From Pholis gunnellus (Eukaryota > Chordata > Actinopteri > Perciformes > Pholidae), in assembly GCA_910591455.2 (NCBI GenBank), contig OU342814.1, positions 17,975,303 through 18,039,302 of the forward strand: a stretch of DNA of 64,000 nt, in the 5' to 3' direction. The notes under the pieces are model-generated. The model was given only the letters and a program-made list of their open reading frames with translations, searched no databases and was not told the DNA's origin. Position numbers and translations under genes: made by a program. Below, one piece after another: positions 48,568-58,440 of the stretch; position 1 is the first letter of the stretch; each line of letters starts with the position of its first letter.

Positions 48568-51500
48568 AAGGACAGACTAATTGCCTCTCTGCTCTGTCTA
48601 CTCATAATTGTTTCCCAACAACAAATGAAGGCTCTGTACCACCCTGCTGAGGGAGAAATTCAGAAGGAGCCGCATGCTGAATTCTCTTCTCGCCGAGTCT
48701 CACAGTGAGCCGTCAAACTCTTTCCTTTTTGATAAATACTCGAGTCAAGCAATTCATCTTCATTATCTGATAGTTGTATTATACCCGGGGGTGGAGGTTG
48801 AACCCTGAATACATTTTTCTCGACTCACTTGTGCAAGGTGAGCTTGTCAGTAATCTAAAGCAAACAAAGTAATTACAGCATTAAATCCACAGCAATTATC
48901 GAGCTGCCCGCTTGTTATTGACAACAGAAATCGAGGCCATGCCTTGCATGTTCAGCGCTGTGCAGCTGTTGGAAAACTGAGGTCCGAGTGCCCAGCCTCA
49001 AATGTTTACAGCCTGTGAAGAGGAAAGAGAAGGATGTGCCAAGCACTGTGGAGGAAAAACACAAAGGAATGCAACTGTGAAAGAGGCTCGGGGCTGCTGC
49101 AGGCACAAACGGCTGCTGTCGGTTCAGCCTGTTTATCTTCACACCTCTTTTGTGTTTACCTAAAGGAACTCCATATGCTGGACGCTGCTACATTGTCTAT
49201 GTCTTCACAGTCACGTGACAAGAACACGCGTCTGTCATGCATGAGGATGTACTTGAAAACAAACGAAGGGTATCCACACTTTTCAAGCAACCAGCATCTT
49301 TTCAAAAGCCTGTCGTCAAAAAGACGCTTTAAAATATCGGCAGTGATCCAGAGGGTTGATTTGTATGCGATGGGAAAGAATATCAAGCATAACCAGGGAC
49401 TAATTTGTGTTAATGAGGGAGAAGCCATTCTCTTTAATGCCACAAACCTCCTGTTAATTGTATTTGATCATTATAGTGTGCAAGTGTGGCTGATTTAAAG
49501 GATTGCAAGCCTCTCTTATAATAAAACTGACATGCCTGTGTGCACATTGAAAGGATTAGCCTTTTGTTTGTATAATCATCCTTCCTATACTGGCCTTAAA
49601 GAAATCCCTTTCTGAAGCGTATCAATGTGAGCGATGGGGCACACAACCGCAGTCCTGTAAAAATCCATTGTGAAGTTCAAATGAAATAAATAGGAGGCTT
49701 CCGCAGTCTGAATAACAAATGAGGTGGTTATCTTCCAGTTATTGTCTCTTTAGTATGCATTTCTCTCGTTGTGCTTCCATGCACAGTATTTTCTTGCTGA
49801 GCGCTGGCTGAAAGGAAGTTGGAACTGAAAAGAAAGACTGAGTCAGACTGTTAACTTCAGCTGAACTTTAGAAGTCATCTATGCAAGATTTACCATAGAT
49901 TGTATCTCCTCCCCATCACTTACATTGAAATTGCTTTGTATACATGGGTTTGTCACTATTGTTTTAAAACGGACTGTGAAAGAATGTGAGCCTATCCTTT
50001 AAATTGAAGCTGTTTTTGTGTTCTTACAATCAGTACAAGCACTTAATGATTTTAAGATTGTTTTTTTTTTGCAGGACATTAACCTGACTGTCACATCAAA
50101 AGACTGCAGGTTAGTTTGTTTGCAACTCAGCCTGGGACTATTTTTCATGTTGCGAGCCGCCAGAAAGCCATTAGAGAGAAACATTAGTGGGGTTCTGTGA
50201 CATTAGTCTCGTGAAGCAGATTGTGTTGACGCTCACCATAACATCGTATTTCACGTGACTGAGTTGGGACACATGTTTAGAAGTTGCTCTGACATCACAG
50301 AGCGGGGTCATGGAAACATTTGTGAAGAGGTAACAGAATCCAAAATGTTGTGCTGCTACAGTGCGAGTGCGGACGTTCAAAAGCCTCTTAAAACACCCAA
50401 AGTTTGCTTCGCCCGCTGAATGTGACCAACCAGGTAAAGCTGCTCTTCTAGCTGGATGGTGGATGGAGACAGGGGGGGGGGGGGAGAGGAGGGTGAAGTC
50501 CTTTTGCATTCATTATACTCAAAACGCCTCCCAGTTGTTTCCATGGTAACAGGAAGCACTCTAAACTGGCAGCATATTCGTGTGGAACCCAGCAGTTTGC
50601 TTCTCAACCGCAATTGATTTTTCCAATTGAGCACGCTGATCTCTGCTCGTCTTTGTTTGCTCCCAAGAAGTTTACGGATGTGAGCGCAGGGGTAACCAGA
50701 CAAGGGACGGGGAGACAGCAAAAGGACAGGCAGATAAAGAGTGAGGGAGAAATGTTTTATGCCTTTAGGGTTAGTGTTAGGTCAGTGCTCTGACAGTGAA
50801 AGGGGGGGACAGCCCTCGTCCACCGATGTCTCGATTTAATCTCGAAAGAATGCATTCAAGGCCATGACTGTAGAGAGGGAGGAAGAGTTCAAGACTACGT
50901 TTCCATTTAGCAGTAAATATTCACTGTGTGTCATTATCTGAATGGTTGTTCCACTCTCTATCTACCGACAGACAGAGAAAAAAAATCAAAATACAGGCAG
51001 AGAAAAGAGAGAAAGACAAAGAGGTTTCTGAATGTTAAAGAACCTGATGGGTTGTGGTTCTCAGAAGAATGAGACACATTATTTAAAGGCACTCTGGTGC
51101 TCAAAAACACTACTGCTTTTGTCCACAGGGGTCGCCACAATCAACACGAAATGAAAGTAGCTTTAAATAACAAACACTACATTGCTAGGCAGCACATGGT
51201 CTTTGTGGTTATAATTTATGTTCAATTTCTCTGCTCATTCATTCTCAACACCATAATATAACCAGTCCACCTCTCTGTCCCACTACAACCAGTCAACCCC
51301 GCCTCTCTGTCCCACTGAGCTCTTCAAGATTTTCAAACACTTTGAGGTGACAACTAATTATTTTCTGCTGCAGCTCTTACTTTGTAATGGATGACATTTG
51401 AAATGTAGTGAAGTACAATACTTGAGATAAAAAAGTCAAAGTAAAGTAAAGTCACAGATTTGTAAAAAAAAACACAAACTAAAAGTGCACAAATAAAACA

Positions 51501-54500
51501 ACAACTTTGTTATAGATTCGGGGGTAAATGTTATTCATTACTTCCATTGCAACAAAAGGAAGTGGACAACAAAAGGGAGAGCAGCGAGCAAACAGAAGTC
51601 AAATCACCTTTTGAAGCATAACTTATGCGGCAGCATCATTTAAGGATGGGATTTATGTTTGCAGCTGTCTGGCAAGGGTACGAGAGTGTTTATGATGAAT
51701 GAGTTGGTATACAAGCTTGCATTATGTATTCCAAAGTAGTTTGTCTCCAAAGCAGATGATAGATGTGAGGGACTTTACTTGAGCTTGAGCTCACTCATCC
51801 TTGGATGTTTTGTGGGAACGACATACCCGCCCCTTGCCTACTCTCGACGGTGATGGAATGGTACTGACTCAACCAGCAGTGTGTGTACGTGTGCAGGCAT
51901 TCATGAAATGTTTTGTGGATTTCGACTGAATGAGACTTTTAGGGAATTTTTTGAGGTTTTATGCGTTTCAAGGATATATATTCAGGATGTCAAACTGATT
52001 CAGCGGTGAAAACAGGTTAAAGAAATATAGATAAAAGCTAAAGCCTTCAGATTAAGGTGTAAAAGTGAACCACCACAGCACCTGTGATCAAGACATACTA
52101 GAAATTAATGAAATACAGAAACAACACTGTTCCTGTGAAGCCGGGTAGGTCCATACACGTTTACAATCATGAAAAAGCAAAAGCAGCATGTGTATACATT
52201 AAGTATACCTTCTAACGCTAGGTAATGATATCATGCTAATATTAGCACCACAGGTTTTTATGTAGAAATATAATACGTTTTAGAAACGTATATCTCCTTC
52301 CAACCTCTCCAGATAACGAGTATCACAATTACACAATCTTTAATGCTGACTAGCTCGAAATTCACAAAACCAGCCAAAAAATGAGGAAAATCTGAAACTA
52401 TTGCATCAGAGTCTGGAGAAGTTAAAAAGAAAAAACTCTAATTCTACTGCAGTCAATCGAAGCTCTGCTCCTGGTCGAATTGTATTGATTTTTATCCTAA
52501 TATATTGTTAATTCTACAGAGGCTACAATGAGGAAGGTGGTCTACAGAATAGTATGTAGTATGTATTGCTGATTTGGACATTAGGGCTCTGTGGTGCTGT
52601 TCAAACTTGATTTAGTCCCACTAGTCTGTATACTTTGACATGTTAATGCATTTTATATTATAAACTGTTCTATAATTTATTGTTCTATCATATAACATCA
52701 TCATCATATACCCTTCCTTAAAAGAATTGGTAACACAGTTACATTTACTCTGACTACATTTCAACAGACCTATTTTTTACTTTCATCCGAGTACATTTTT
52801 ACACAAGCATATTTTATTTTTTACGTCAGTAAAATGTATTTAAAGTAACAGCGCTTTTACCTGAGTAATGTATTCCAATACTTTCCATCAGTGGCCGAAC
52901 GGGCAGACCTGCTGTAAGTATTTTTGGGTAGAAAACATTCGGCTAGATGCCTGCATTCTTTAGCAAAACAGAACTATTTGGGGAAGCACTCAGACTGAAA
53001 GGGACGATGTGTGCAGTCTGGCATATGAGCATTTGCTTGATGCTGCATCTGCTCTGGAAATGGTGGAGAAGTGAGGAGAATAATAGGTGCAACAAAGTAA
53101 TGATGATATATTATAGCAGTAATAGAGAAGTAAATACAAATCGAGACATCTTCTCGCCTTTTAACTCTCTCATTTATATAATGAAGTGGTCTCGTTTCAA
53201 TTCCAAAGCAATTTAAGCACCTGTCTGACGAGTTCAGCACAGCAAACCCCCCAGTCAGCCACTCTTCACTGATTCTACCAGACCTACAAAGAGGGTAATC
53301 ACAAGGTGGGAAAACGAAGGTAGACCACTCTCACTTTCATCTCCATCCTCCTCAGCTCCCTCATTGCTCACCATCAATCTCTCTCCCCTCAAGCCTCCAC
53401 TCCTGCAGCTATTTTCTAAGTCCATCCCTCACCTTTTCTGTCCTCCTTCTCCTCCTCCAATCGACTTGTATTACCTGAAGAGGCTCATCTACAATCACGT
53501 AGCTTCCGCTGGGGAGCACCGAATCAATACAAATGTCAGATTTTCATGTGTAATTAAAGGCACCACCTGTGAAATCCACCTCAGTGGGCTGTTATCAGCA
53601 CAAAAGGTGCTATGTCTTAAGTTAATATATTTAAGTTATTCATTCCATTTGTAATAGCAGTGTACTAAACTGGGAGATTTCAGCTTATGTGAGATTTAAA
53701 AGTCTAGACCTTCCTAATACTGAGTTATTTCCACCTGAAAGTGTTTTTAGTCAATTTGTTTCTCCAAGTATAAATTAATGAGATGTCGACATGTAAGCTG
53801 AGCGAACAGATTCGGCTTGAAAGTGGCCTAGATTTAATAAGGGGGGAGGAATGGGAGACATATTGGAACACGTAGTTTAAGTCTTTTACGTTGTTATGAT
53901 ACGTTTTAAGGACCAAATAATACTCACCAATTTACTTGTCTTTTGTACAAAACCAGTAATGCTGGAGTTGAGTCTAAAGCAAGATATTTGGTTAACTTTC
54001 AGCACATCAGTTGCACGTGCTTGTTTTTTAAAGACATTTCCAAAACCATTCTCTAACCACTCATTTAATTTACATGCAAGTAAAATAAGCAAAGCCACAA
54101 ACAAGGGAACACAAGACACTGTGAATGTGAAGACAAGCAGAATCTGACTGGATTCATGGTGCATGACGTTGTTTAGCCCTCACAAGGGGGTGATGTGCTG
54201 CATGTCGTCACATCGGTGCGATTTTCCAGTTTACTAATGGTATTGTGGATGAAACAGACAGGAACATGAATTATTCCTCTGCTGTAGCTGCTGTTGCGCA
54301 AAACTCATTTCCTCACCGTCCCCTCGCGCGGCTGGCTTTTTGCGCGCTGGAGCAACTTGCGAGGCTGGAGGCATTTTACGCACGAAAGGCAAGCTGAGCT
54401 GGCAGCCTTGTCAACACTGCATTCACATCGTCTCACACACACGCGCACGGGCACACACACACGCGCACACACACACACACACACCCTCTTAGCTACAGTA

Positions 54501-54869
54501 TGGATGATACTGCAACAGGTTGCCATAGAGTCCTTTCTTGCGAAGGATCTGTTTAAAAAGTGCAAAAGGCCTAGCACAGTGTTTTGTAAGTACTTTGCTG
54601 TCTTACCTGACGATGATATACATGACCAGCACGTTTCCAACCAGCCCCACCACGCACACTATGGAGTAGAGAGCGGTGATAACGATCGCTATGATAACCG
54701 GGTTGGTGTCGTCGTCCGGGATGCCGGTCAGTCCGCTATCCCCGTGGCATCGCGCCTCCGTGAAGCTCGTGTTGTTGATGTTGCTGTCGGTGAAGTTCCC
54801 ACAGAAACTGCCGTTGCTGAGCACGGGGAGCTGGCTCCGGTTATCCGCCAAGTTGCTTGCGCTCTCCAT
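34864..54869 (-). CDS. oprm1: oprm1, mu-type opioid receptor (6 exons)
   Basis: Exons 54607-54869, 38172-38521, 36944-37119, 35952-36130, 35481-35664 and 34963-34968 join in one frame: 385 residues to the first UGA. The span continues to the second in-frame stop at 34864. It is a seven-TM class A GPCR for endogenous opioid peptides, signalling through Gi/o at the plasma membrane of neurons. Visible landmarks: N-terminal N-glycosylation sequons (N-R-S, N-G-S, N-F-T, N-N-T), D107 (2.50), C133-C211 disulfide pair, D140 (3.32) in S-I-D-Y-Y-N-M, D-R-Y at 157-159, K227 (5.39), C-W-T-P at 286-289, H291, W312 (7.35), Y320 (7.43), N-P-V-L-Y at 326-330, and Cys 340/345 for palmitoylation. N120 and W312 are mu-type; delta has Lys and Leu there. 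The start ATG at 54869 has an optimal Kozak context (ACCATGG) and is the first in-frame ATG. Confidence 0.95.
35066..35412 (+). repeat. Percomorph dispersed repeat, copy A (full length)
   Basis: It begins gaagattgataccactct and ends agagagttgatcctctcact, so the ends are imperfect inverted repeats, suggesting a foldback or MITE-like element. Internal phrases gctaagtcttagcttagc, gactatttctcggccagg and ctaagctaagcagctgctgg match a very abundant percomorph repeat. It fills most of oprm1 intron 5. Confidence 0.6.
35481..35664 (-). CDS. oprm1: oprm1 exon 5: end of TM7, helix 8, C-tail
   Basis: Acceptor atgcag with a second CAG immediately after; donor CAACAG|GTAGAT. It encodes S-L-N-P-V-L-Y-G-Y-L-D-E-N-F-K-R-C-F-R and then a Ser/Thr/Asn-rich tail ending D-R-S-N-Q-Q. 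Mammals have Ala-Phe where this has Gly-Tyr after N-P-V-L-Y. Confidence 0.93.
35952..36130 (-). CDS. oprm1: oprm1 exon 4: third intracellular loop end, TM6, ECL3, TM7
   Basis: The acceptor is the AG ending a (CA)34 tract; the donor is AACAG|GTTCGC. It encodes E-K-D-R-N-L-R-R-I-T-R then V-F-I-V-C-W-T-P-I-H-I-F and T-W-H-F-C-I-A-L-G-Y-T-N, closely matching human mu. It ends phase 2 inside a Ser codon. Confidence 0.95.
36132..36199. repeat. (TG)34 microsatellite on an oprm1 3' splice site
   Basis: Perfect tract of 68 bases; on the oprm1 strand it is (CA)34 running into the acceptor AG at 36131-36132. Confidence 0.97.
36205..36440. repeat. Polypurine/polypyrimidine tract in oprm1 intron 3
   Basis: The plus strand is strongly purine-biased (gaggagggacaaaggagagt and similar), hence a pyrimidine-rich stretch on the oprm1 strand upstream of the CA tract. 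Confidence 0.7.
36944..37119 (-). CDS. oprm1: oprm1 exon 3: ECL2, TM5, start of ICL3
   Basis: Acceptor ccctgcacag, donor TCCCAG|GTGAAG. It encodes S-S-I-V-D-C-K-L-I-F, S-W-Y-W-D-T-L-L-K-I-C-V-F and R-L-K-S-V-R-M-L-S-G-S-Q, with the ECL2 cysteine C211 and K227. Confidence 0.95.
38172..38521 (-). CDS. oprm1: oprm1 exon 2: TM2-TM4
   Basis: Acceptor ttctgtgcag, donor CACTC|GTAAGC; 350 nt, close to the 353 nt I recall for human exon 2. It encodes Y-T-K-M-K-T-A-T-N-I-Y, F-Q-S-V-N-Y-L-M-G-T-W-P-F-G, S-I-D-Y-Y-N-M-F and M-S-I-D-R-Y-V-A-V-C-H-P, highly similar to mammalian mu receptor. Confidence 0.97.
39899..40020. promoter_or_regulatory. GC-rich promoter-like island in oprm1 intron 1
   Basis: In about 120 bases there are CACGTG (39919), GGGCGGGG (39951) and an NRF1-like tgcgcttgcg, with many CpGs, against AT-rich flanks. 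These are housekeeping-promoter elements. Direction and transcript are unknown. Confidence 0.4.
40229..40412 (+). repeat. Percomorph dispersed repeat, copy B (5' half)
   Basis: It shares gattgataccactct and the gaagct..cagctggtttagctta phrases with copy A at 35066, in the same orientation, then retains ctggctctt and accagcacctctaaagctca. The second half is missing. Confidence 0.5.
40834..40915 (+). other. Exon-like segment antisense to oprm1
   Basis: An 82-nt segment flanked by tttgttatttcag and GTAATT, open in one frame for 27 codons (L-Y-L-N-G-D-R-D-T-L-R-C). It is about 0.8 kb downstream of the GC-rich island, which has a good donor at 40114 (TAAAG|GTATGC). No protein family recognised; it could be chance or a non-coding transcript. 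Confidence 0.2.
46195..46500. other. CpG-richer patch in oprm1 intron 1
   Basis: Contains gagcggccgcccgctgcagg and a second GC-rich part near 46370-46420 (gggggcggcaagg, ggctgcgacggcttggcggc). A plus-strand ORF spans it but lacks recognisable domains. Unclassified. Confidence 0.2.
47976..47991. repeat. Poly(G) run of 16
   Basis: Uninterrupted G homopolymer. Confidence 0.9.
48526..48565. repeat. (CA)20 microsatellite
   Basis: CA tract of about 40 bases. Confidence 0.95.
54433..54484. repeat. Imperfect (CA)n/(CG)n microsatellite
   Basis: CA tract interrupted by gcgc units, about 120 nt inside oprm1 intron 1. Confidence 0.9.
54607..54869 (-). CDS. oprm1: oprm1 exon 1: N-terminus and TM1
   Basis: ATG at 54869 with optimal Kozak context; donor GTCAG|GTAAGA. 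It encodes M-E-S-A-S-N-L-A-D-N, an extracellular domain with several N-x-S/T sequons, and TM1 (about residues 58-85: V-I-I-A-I-V-I-T-A-L-Y-S-I-V-C-V-V-G-L-V). It ends phase 2 in the Arg codon preceding Y-T-K-M. Confidence 0.95.
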
Positions 54870-55110
54870 GGTCCTCGTTCGGTTTTTGTGCGGCGGGTGC
54901 TGCTCGCGTCTGCTCGGGTTGCCCGTCGGCGGACTCGGGTGCCTGTGATTCTCCCGCTGAGTGCTTGTCTGTGAAGCGCTGCGTTTCGTAGCGTTAAATC
55001 TCACTGTGTTGAAGAATGTAGCCGCGTGCGATGGGGTTGAGCACGAGCCTGCGCGAGTCTCCGTTTACTAAACGACCCTCGCGCGGCACAGCGAGCCTGC
55101 ACAACAGAAG
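54870..55110 (-). promoter_or_regulatory. oprm1: CpG-rich oprm1 5' UTR/proximal promoter
   Basis: GC- and CpG-rich compared with its surroundings (for example gcgagggtcgtttag and gcacgcggctac on the minus strand), with no obvious TATA box near the ATG. It fits a TATA-less CpG-island promoter. The transcription start site cannot be placed. Confidence 0.45.
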
Positions 55111-55129
55111 CGACGACGTGAAAATGAAG

Positions 55130-55345
55130 AGTTCGCTCCCTTCATTCCTTCCTCGGTTCCTTCCTCTCTTGTTTCCTTTTTTCTCCTTCTTTTTTTTTCT
55201 TCCTATACCTCCTTAGCTTCCTTTTGCTCACATTTGTTTAAGCCTTCATTTTCCCTTTCTTGATATTTTGTTTATCTCATCCTTCATTTTCTCGTCCTCT
55301 TTCTTTTTAAAAAATCCCTTGTTCCTTTCCTTCTTTCCTTGTTCC
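55130..55345. repeat. Polypyrimidine/polypurine tract upstream of oprm1
   Basis: The plus strand is almost all C/T (ccttcctctcttgtttcctt and similar), so it is purine-rich on the oprm1 strand, beginning about 260 nt upstream of the ATG. Confidence 0.75.
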
Positions 55346-55405
55346 TCCTGTCCTGTTTTTTTTTGAAAGGACAGCTTTTCAAAGTGCTTTACATTAATAA
55401 CACGT

Positions 55406-55406
<1 letters not shown>

Positions 55407-55480
<74 letters not shown>
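55407..55480. repeat. (AC)37 microsatellite upstream of oprm1
   Basis: Perfect AC tract of 74 bases. Confidence 0.95.
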
Positions 55481-55482
<2 letters not shown>

Positions 55483-57899
55483 CGCCATCTGAACCTAAAT
55501 TAAATTATAATAAAATATACATTTGAACATCAGATACTTTGTACCATCAGATTCTCCATTAAATGTCCTGGAAGAGTAAATCAGTACATTTTCTATTCAG
55601 TGAAGCAACCAACACCACCGCATTACAAGATAATGTAAAACATGTTAAATAATAAAACACACTGACAGCAGCATGTATCCTGAATAAGGACAGTAATGGA
55701 CGGTGAGGAGGAGTCCAGGGATTATCTGTCAAGTTATCCATGCATCTACGTGTAGCACTTTGATGAGTCTCCTCACTCCTGATTTCCTGTTTTCTGTGCT
55801 GTATTCTAATCAGTGCAGCCGAGCGGGGGAATGCAGCACAGTGTAATCCAATAGGGATTGATTTTAATCAAGATAATGTCCCTGCTTGTCTCATTACAGT
55901 TTCAGAGAGGCACGGAATGGGCAAAGATCATTTACTAAACGTGCTGGAGGCCTGTTTGGAGTTAAACTGTTCAACATGAGCGTAAAGTCATCAACAAAAT
56001 CCACACAACAACAAAAAAGCTAATTGTATTAGTGAGTTAGCTGATAAAAGCCGAGGAGCAGCAGGGACGGACATTTCTTGATGCTGATCACTTTAAATGC
56101 ACGGCGATGTTTTCAAATAACCAACAGCGTTTCATTTAGTTGGGATGTGAGATTGCTTTGCTACTGCTGCTCCACTGTTTGGTTTTCACACGAAGAAATG
56201 TCACCTTTCAGTTCTGAGCTTGACATTTTACCAACTATTTACCTCCGTGGCTTTGTCATACATTCTTTTGAGTAAGGTCAACATTCAGCTGTGCTGTGTT
56301 TTGTGCGGATAATATGATTCAACAATGTGAGACCAAGAGGCGCTAAAGTCCATATTAACACAAACAAGGCACAGATGGTTGTTTAATATCAAGGATATGT
56401 TCAGATTTGTCAAGTCTTTCTTAATACTCTGACTGCTGAGGCCTCATGTCAGTACATGTGTTAGTACTCTGGATTTCTCTTTGCTTATTAGTTAAGAAGG
56501 GGACGTGTAATAGCAGGGTTGCAGTAGCTGTTTAGGACACATACGGTCATGTCTTCAGTTGTGTTTCTGGGAATTTGAGGGTTTACATCCTGTAACATAC
56601 AATTTCTAATCTAATAGTTATTTTTAGACCCAACATTTCTCCACCAGAATGTAATTCCGAGCAGTGTGAAGAGCGCCTTGACGTGTTGGGAAATAAATGA
56701 GAACAATACATCCCTAACATCAGTGGGAGTTTGGTGGAAAAGAATTATGTTATCAATATGCATGTAATTAAAGGGAAAATGACAGCTTTGGAAAACGTCC
56801 AAAGATGTATATGTGCAGAGAAATGTGGGGGAGGGAGACTCTTGAGGATGTTAAAAGACTAATGTGCAATCTTTATTATTGATCAAATTTAATAAAAGTA
56901 AAAAAATAAATAATACAATTTCAATGATAACAAAATAAAAATATTGGTATTAAAATGTTGGAGTGCATCATTTATTATGTTGTTAGTTGTGTTGACTTTA
57001 GAAGAACTGGTTGCATTTAAGTAAAACTTAACCAAACAACTAACTATGAAAAATCCAAAATAATTACAGCAACCAATGACTCTTTTAATGTACATGTGGG
57101 AATGTGAGTATTGTTTTAAGACACATAAGATAATAACTTTTCTAAAATAAGTGGTAGAAATTACAAAAATGATTTCCTCCTAGCCTTATGAACAAACAGT
57201 TATTTACACACTCATTCCCACAGTGATACTCGACGAAGCGATTTAAAGAGAGAAGCTGATGATGGATGCTTTAGAAAAGTAAAATTCACACTAATATCAT
57301 CGTTATTCCTCTGGAGCACTGCCATAGCATTTGTGTATCTCTGGTGAATTGGTTGGAGGTTTAGGGGCTTCGTCCTGTCGCCACGTTGAGGATGAACATT
57401 ACATTTCACAGAAGCGACATCTTCAGGGGCTCCACAGGTGGTGAGTTGTGTGTGCTTGTTTGTGTGTCTTTGTTACAGAGCTGTTGACCCTCATCCTGCA
57501 AACATACACACAAGGACTACTGACTGAATAAACTACTGTAAGAGAAAACCACCATAGCAACATGTTGTCTGATTTCTTCTCTAAATGTCATCTGAAGAAA
57601 ATAACGAAAATCGACAGATGAGAAAATCTGTGTCTGTTTCTTTATAAGGCCCCATGGAACATTTTACATTTCTATTTTATTGAATCTATTATAAACTGCA
57701 ATGGAGTTAAATGAGGGGCGTTTGACATGGGGTCTCCAAGGACCCCAATACATTGGTATTTAAAATCATTATTTAAAAAGGACTAATTAAAACAGAATAC
57801 AAAGGTACTTTATGTCCTCATACAACGGTTTGTATGATATTTTAGGAAAAATGACTCCTCATTTTTTGTGCATTTTCCTACAAAAGTCTAGCAACACAA

Positions 57900-58440
57900 A
57901 AGTCAAATATCAAATGTTTCATACAGTCTTTTCAAAATAGACTTCCTTCGTCACAGGAAAGAACTTAGTTAGGTTTAAACAACAAAAGGAAATTGTGAAA
58001 AACAGAATACGTAGCTATACCTCTGAAAATGAAGATAGATTACGTATTACAGCACATTTAACCCAAACCACAATCTTTTCAAAACCTAAGTAGTTTTGTT
58101 GTTGTTTTTGTTGTTGTTGTTTTTCCTACGAAAGACCAACAACATGTTTCAATTTCCACTCTTTCCACAGTCTTTTCAAAATAAAGTTAGCAAATTTAGT
58201 AACTTCTGGCTGTTCTCATACAGTGTTTGGAGCTATACCAATGAAAATGAATGAGCTGTAATTGATATCCCACAAAATAGATTTTAGTTTGACCCATCCA
58301 CTCCCACCCGCCCTGTGAGAGTTGTTATGGTCTTTATTTCTCCTGACTCATGATTATGTGGAATATATCCAAATTGATTTCGTTGGATATCTACGAATTA
58401 CAGCACATTCGTTTTCGTAAGTATAGCTCTATATTTATTA
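57900..58440. repeat. Degenerate teleost repeat with internal duplication
   Basis: Phrases recur: cagtcttttcaaaata at 57926 and 58170, aattacagcacatt versus attacagcacattt at 58395 and 58047, tatacc..tgaaaatgaa at 58016 and 58233. Phrases such as aacccaaaccacaatctttt are familiar from abundant fish repeats. A (TTG)n-like stretch lies near 58096. Confidence 0.4.

Larger units (their letters stand above)
38522..54606 (-). other. oprm1: oprm1 intron 1
   Basis: A 16,085-nt intron between TM1 and TM2, at the same place as human intron 1 (donor GTCAG|GTAAGA). It contains a GC-rich promoter-like island (39899-40020), a copy of the percomorph repeat (40229-40412), an exon-like segment (40834-40915), a CpG-richer patch at 46195-46500, poly(G) runs (47976, 50473) and a CA tract (48526). 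No protein-coding gene was recognised within it. Confidence 0.85.

Noticed and set aside
49034..49498. Plus-strand 154-codon ORF in oprm1 intron 1
   Set aside because: Its composition looks random and no domain or upstream promoter was seen; chance ORFs of this size occur in 64 kb.
54870..55004. N-terminal extension of oprm1 by 45 residues in the open upstream frame
   Set aside because: The upstream codon is GTG, not ATG; the ATG at 54869 has an optimal Kozak context and suits the receptor family.
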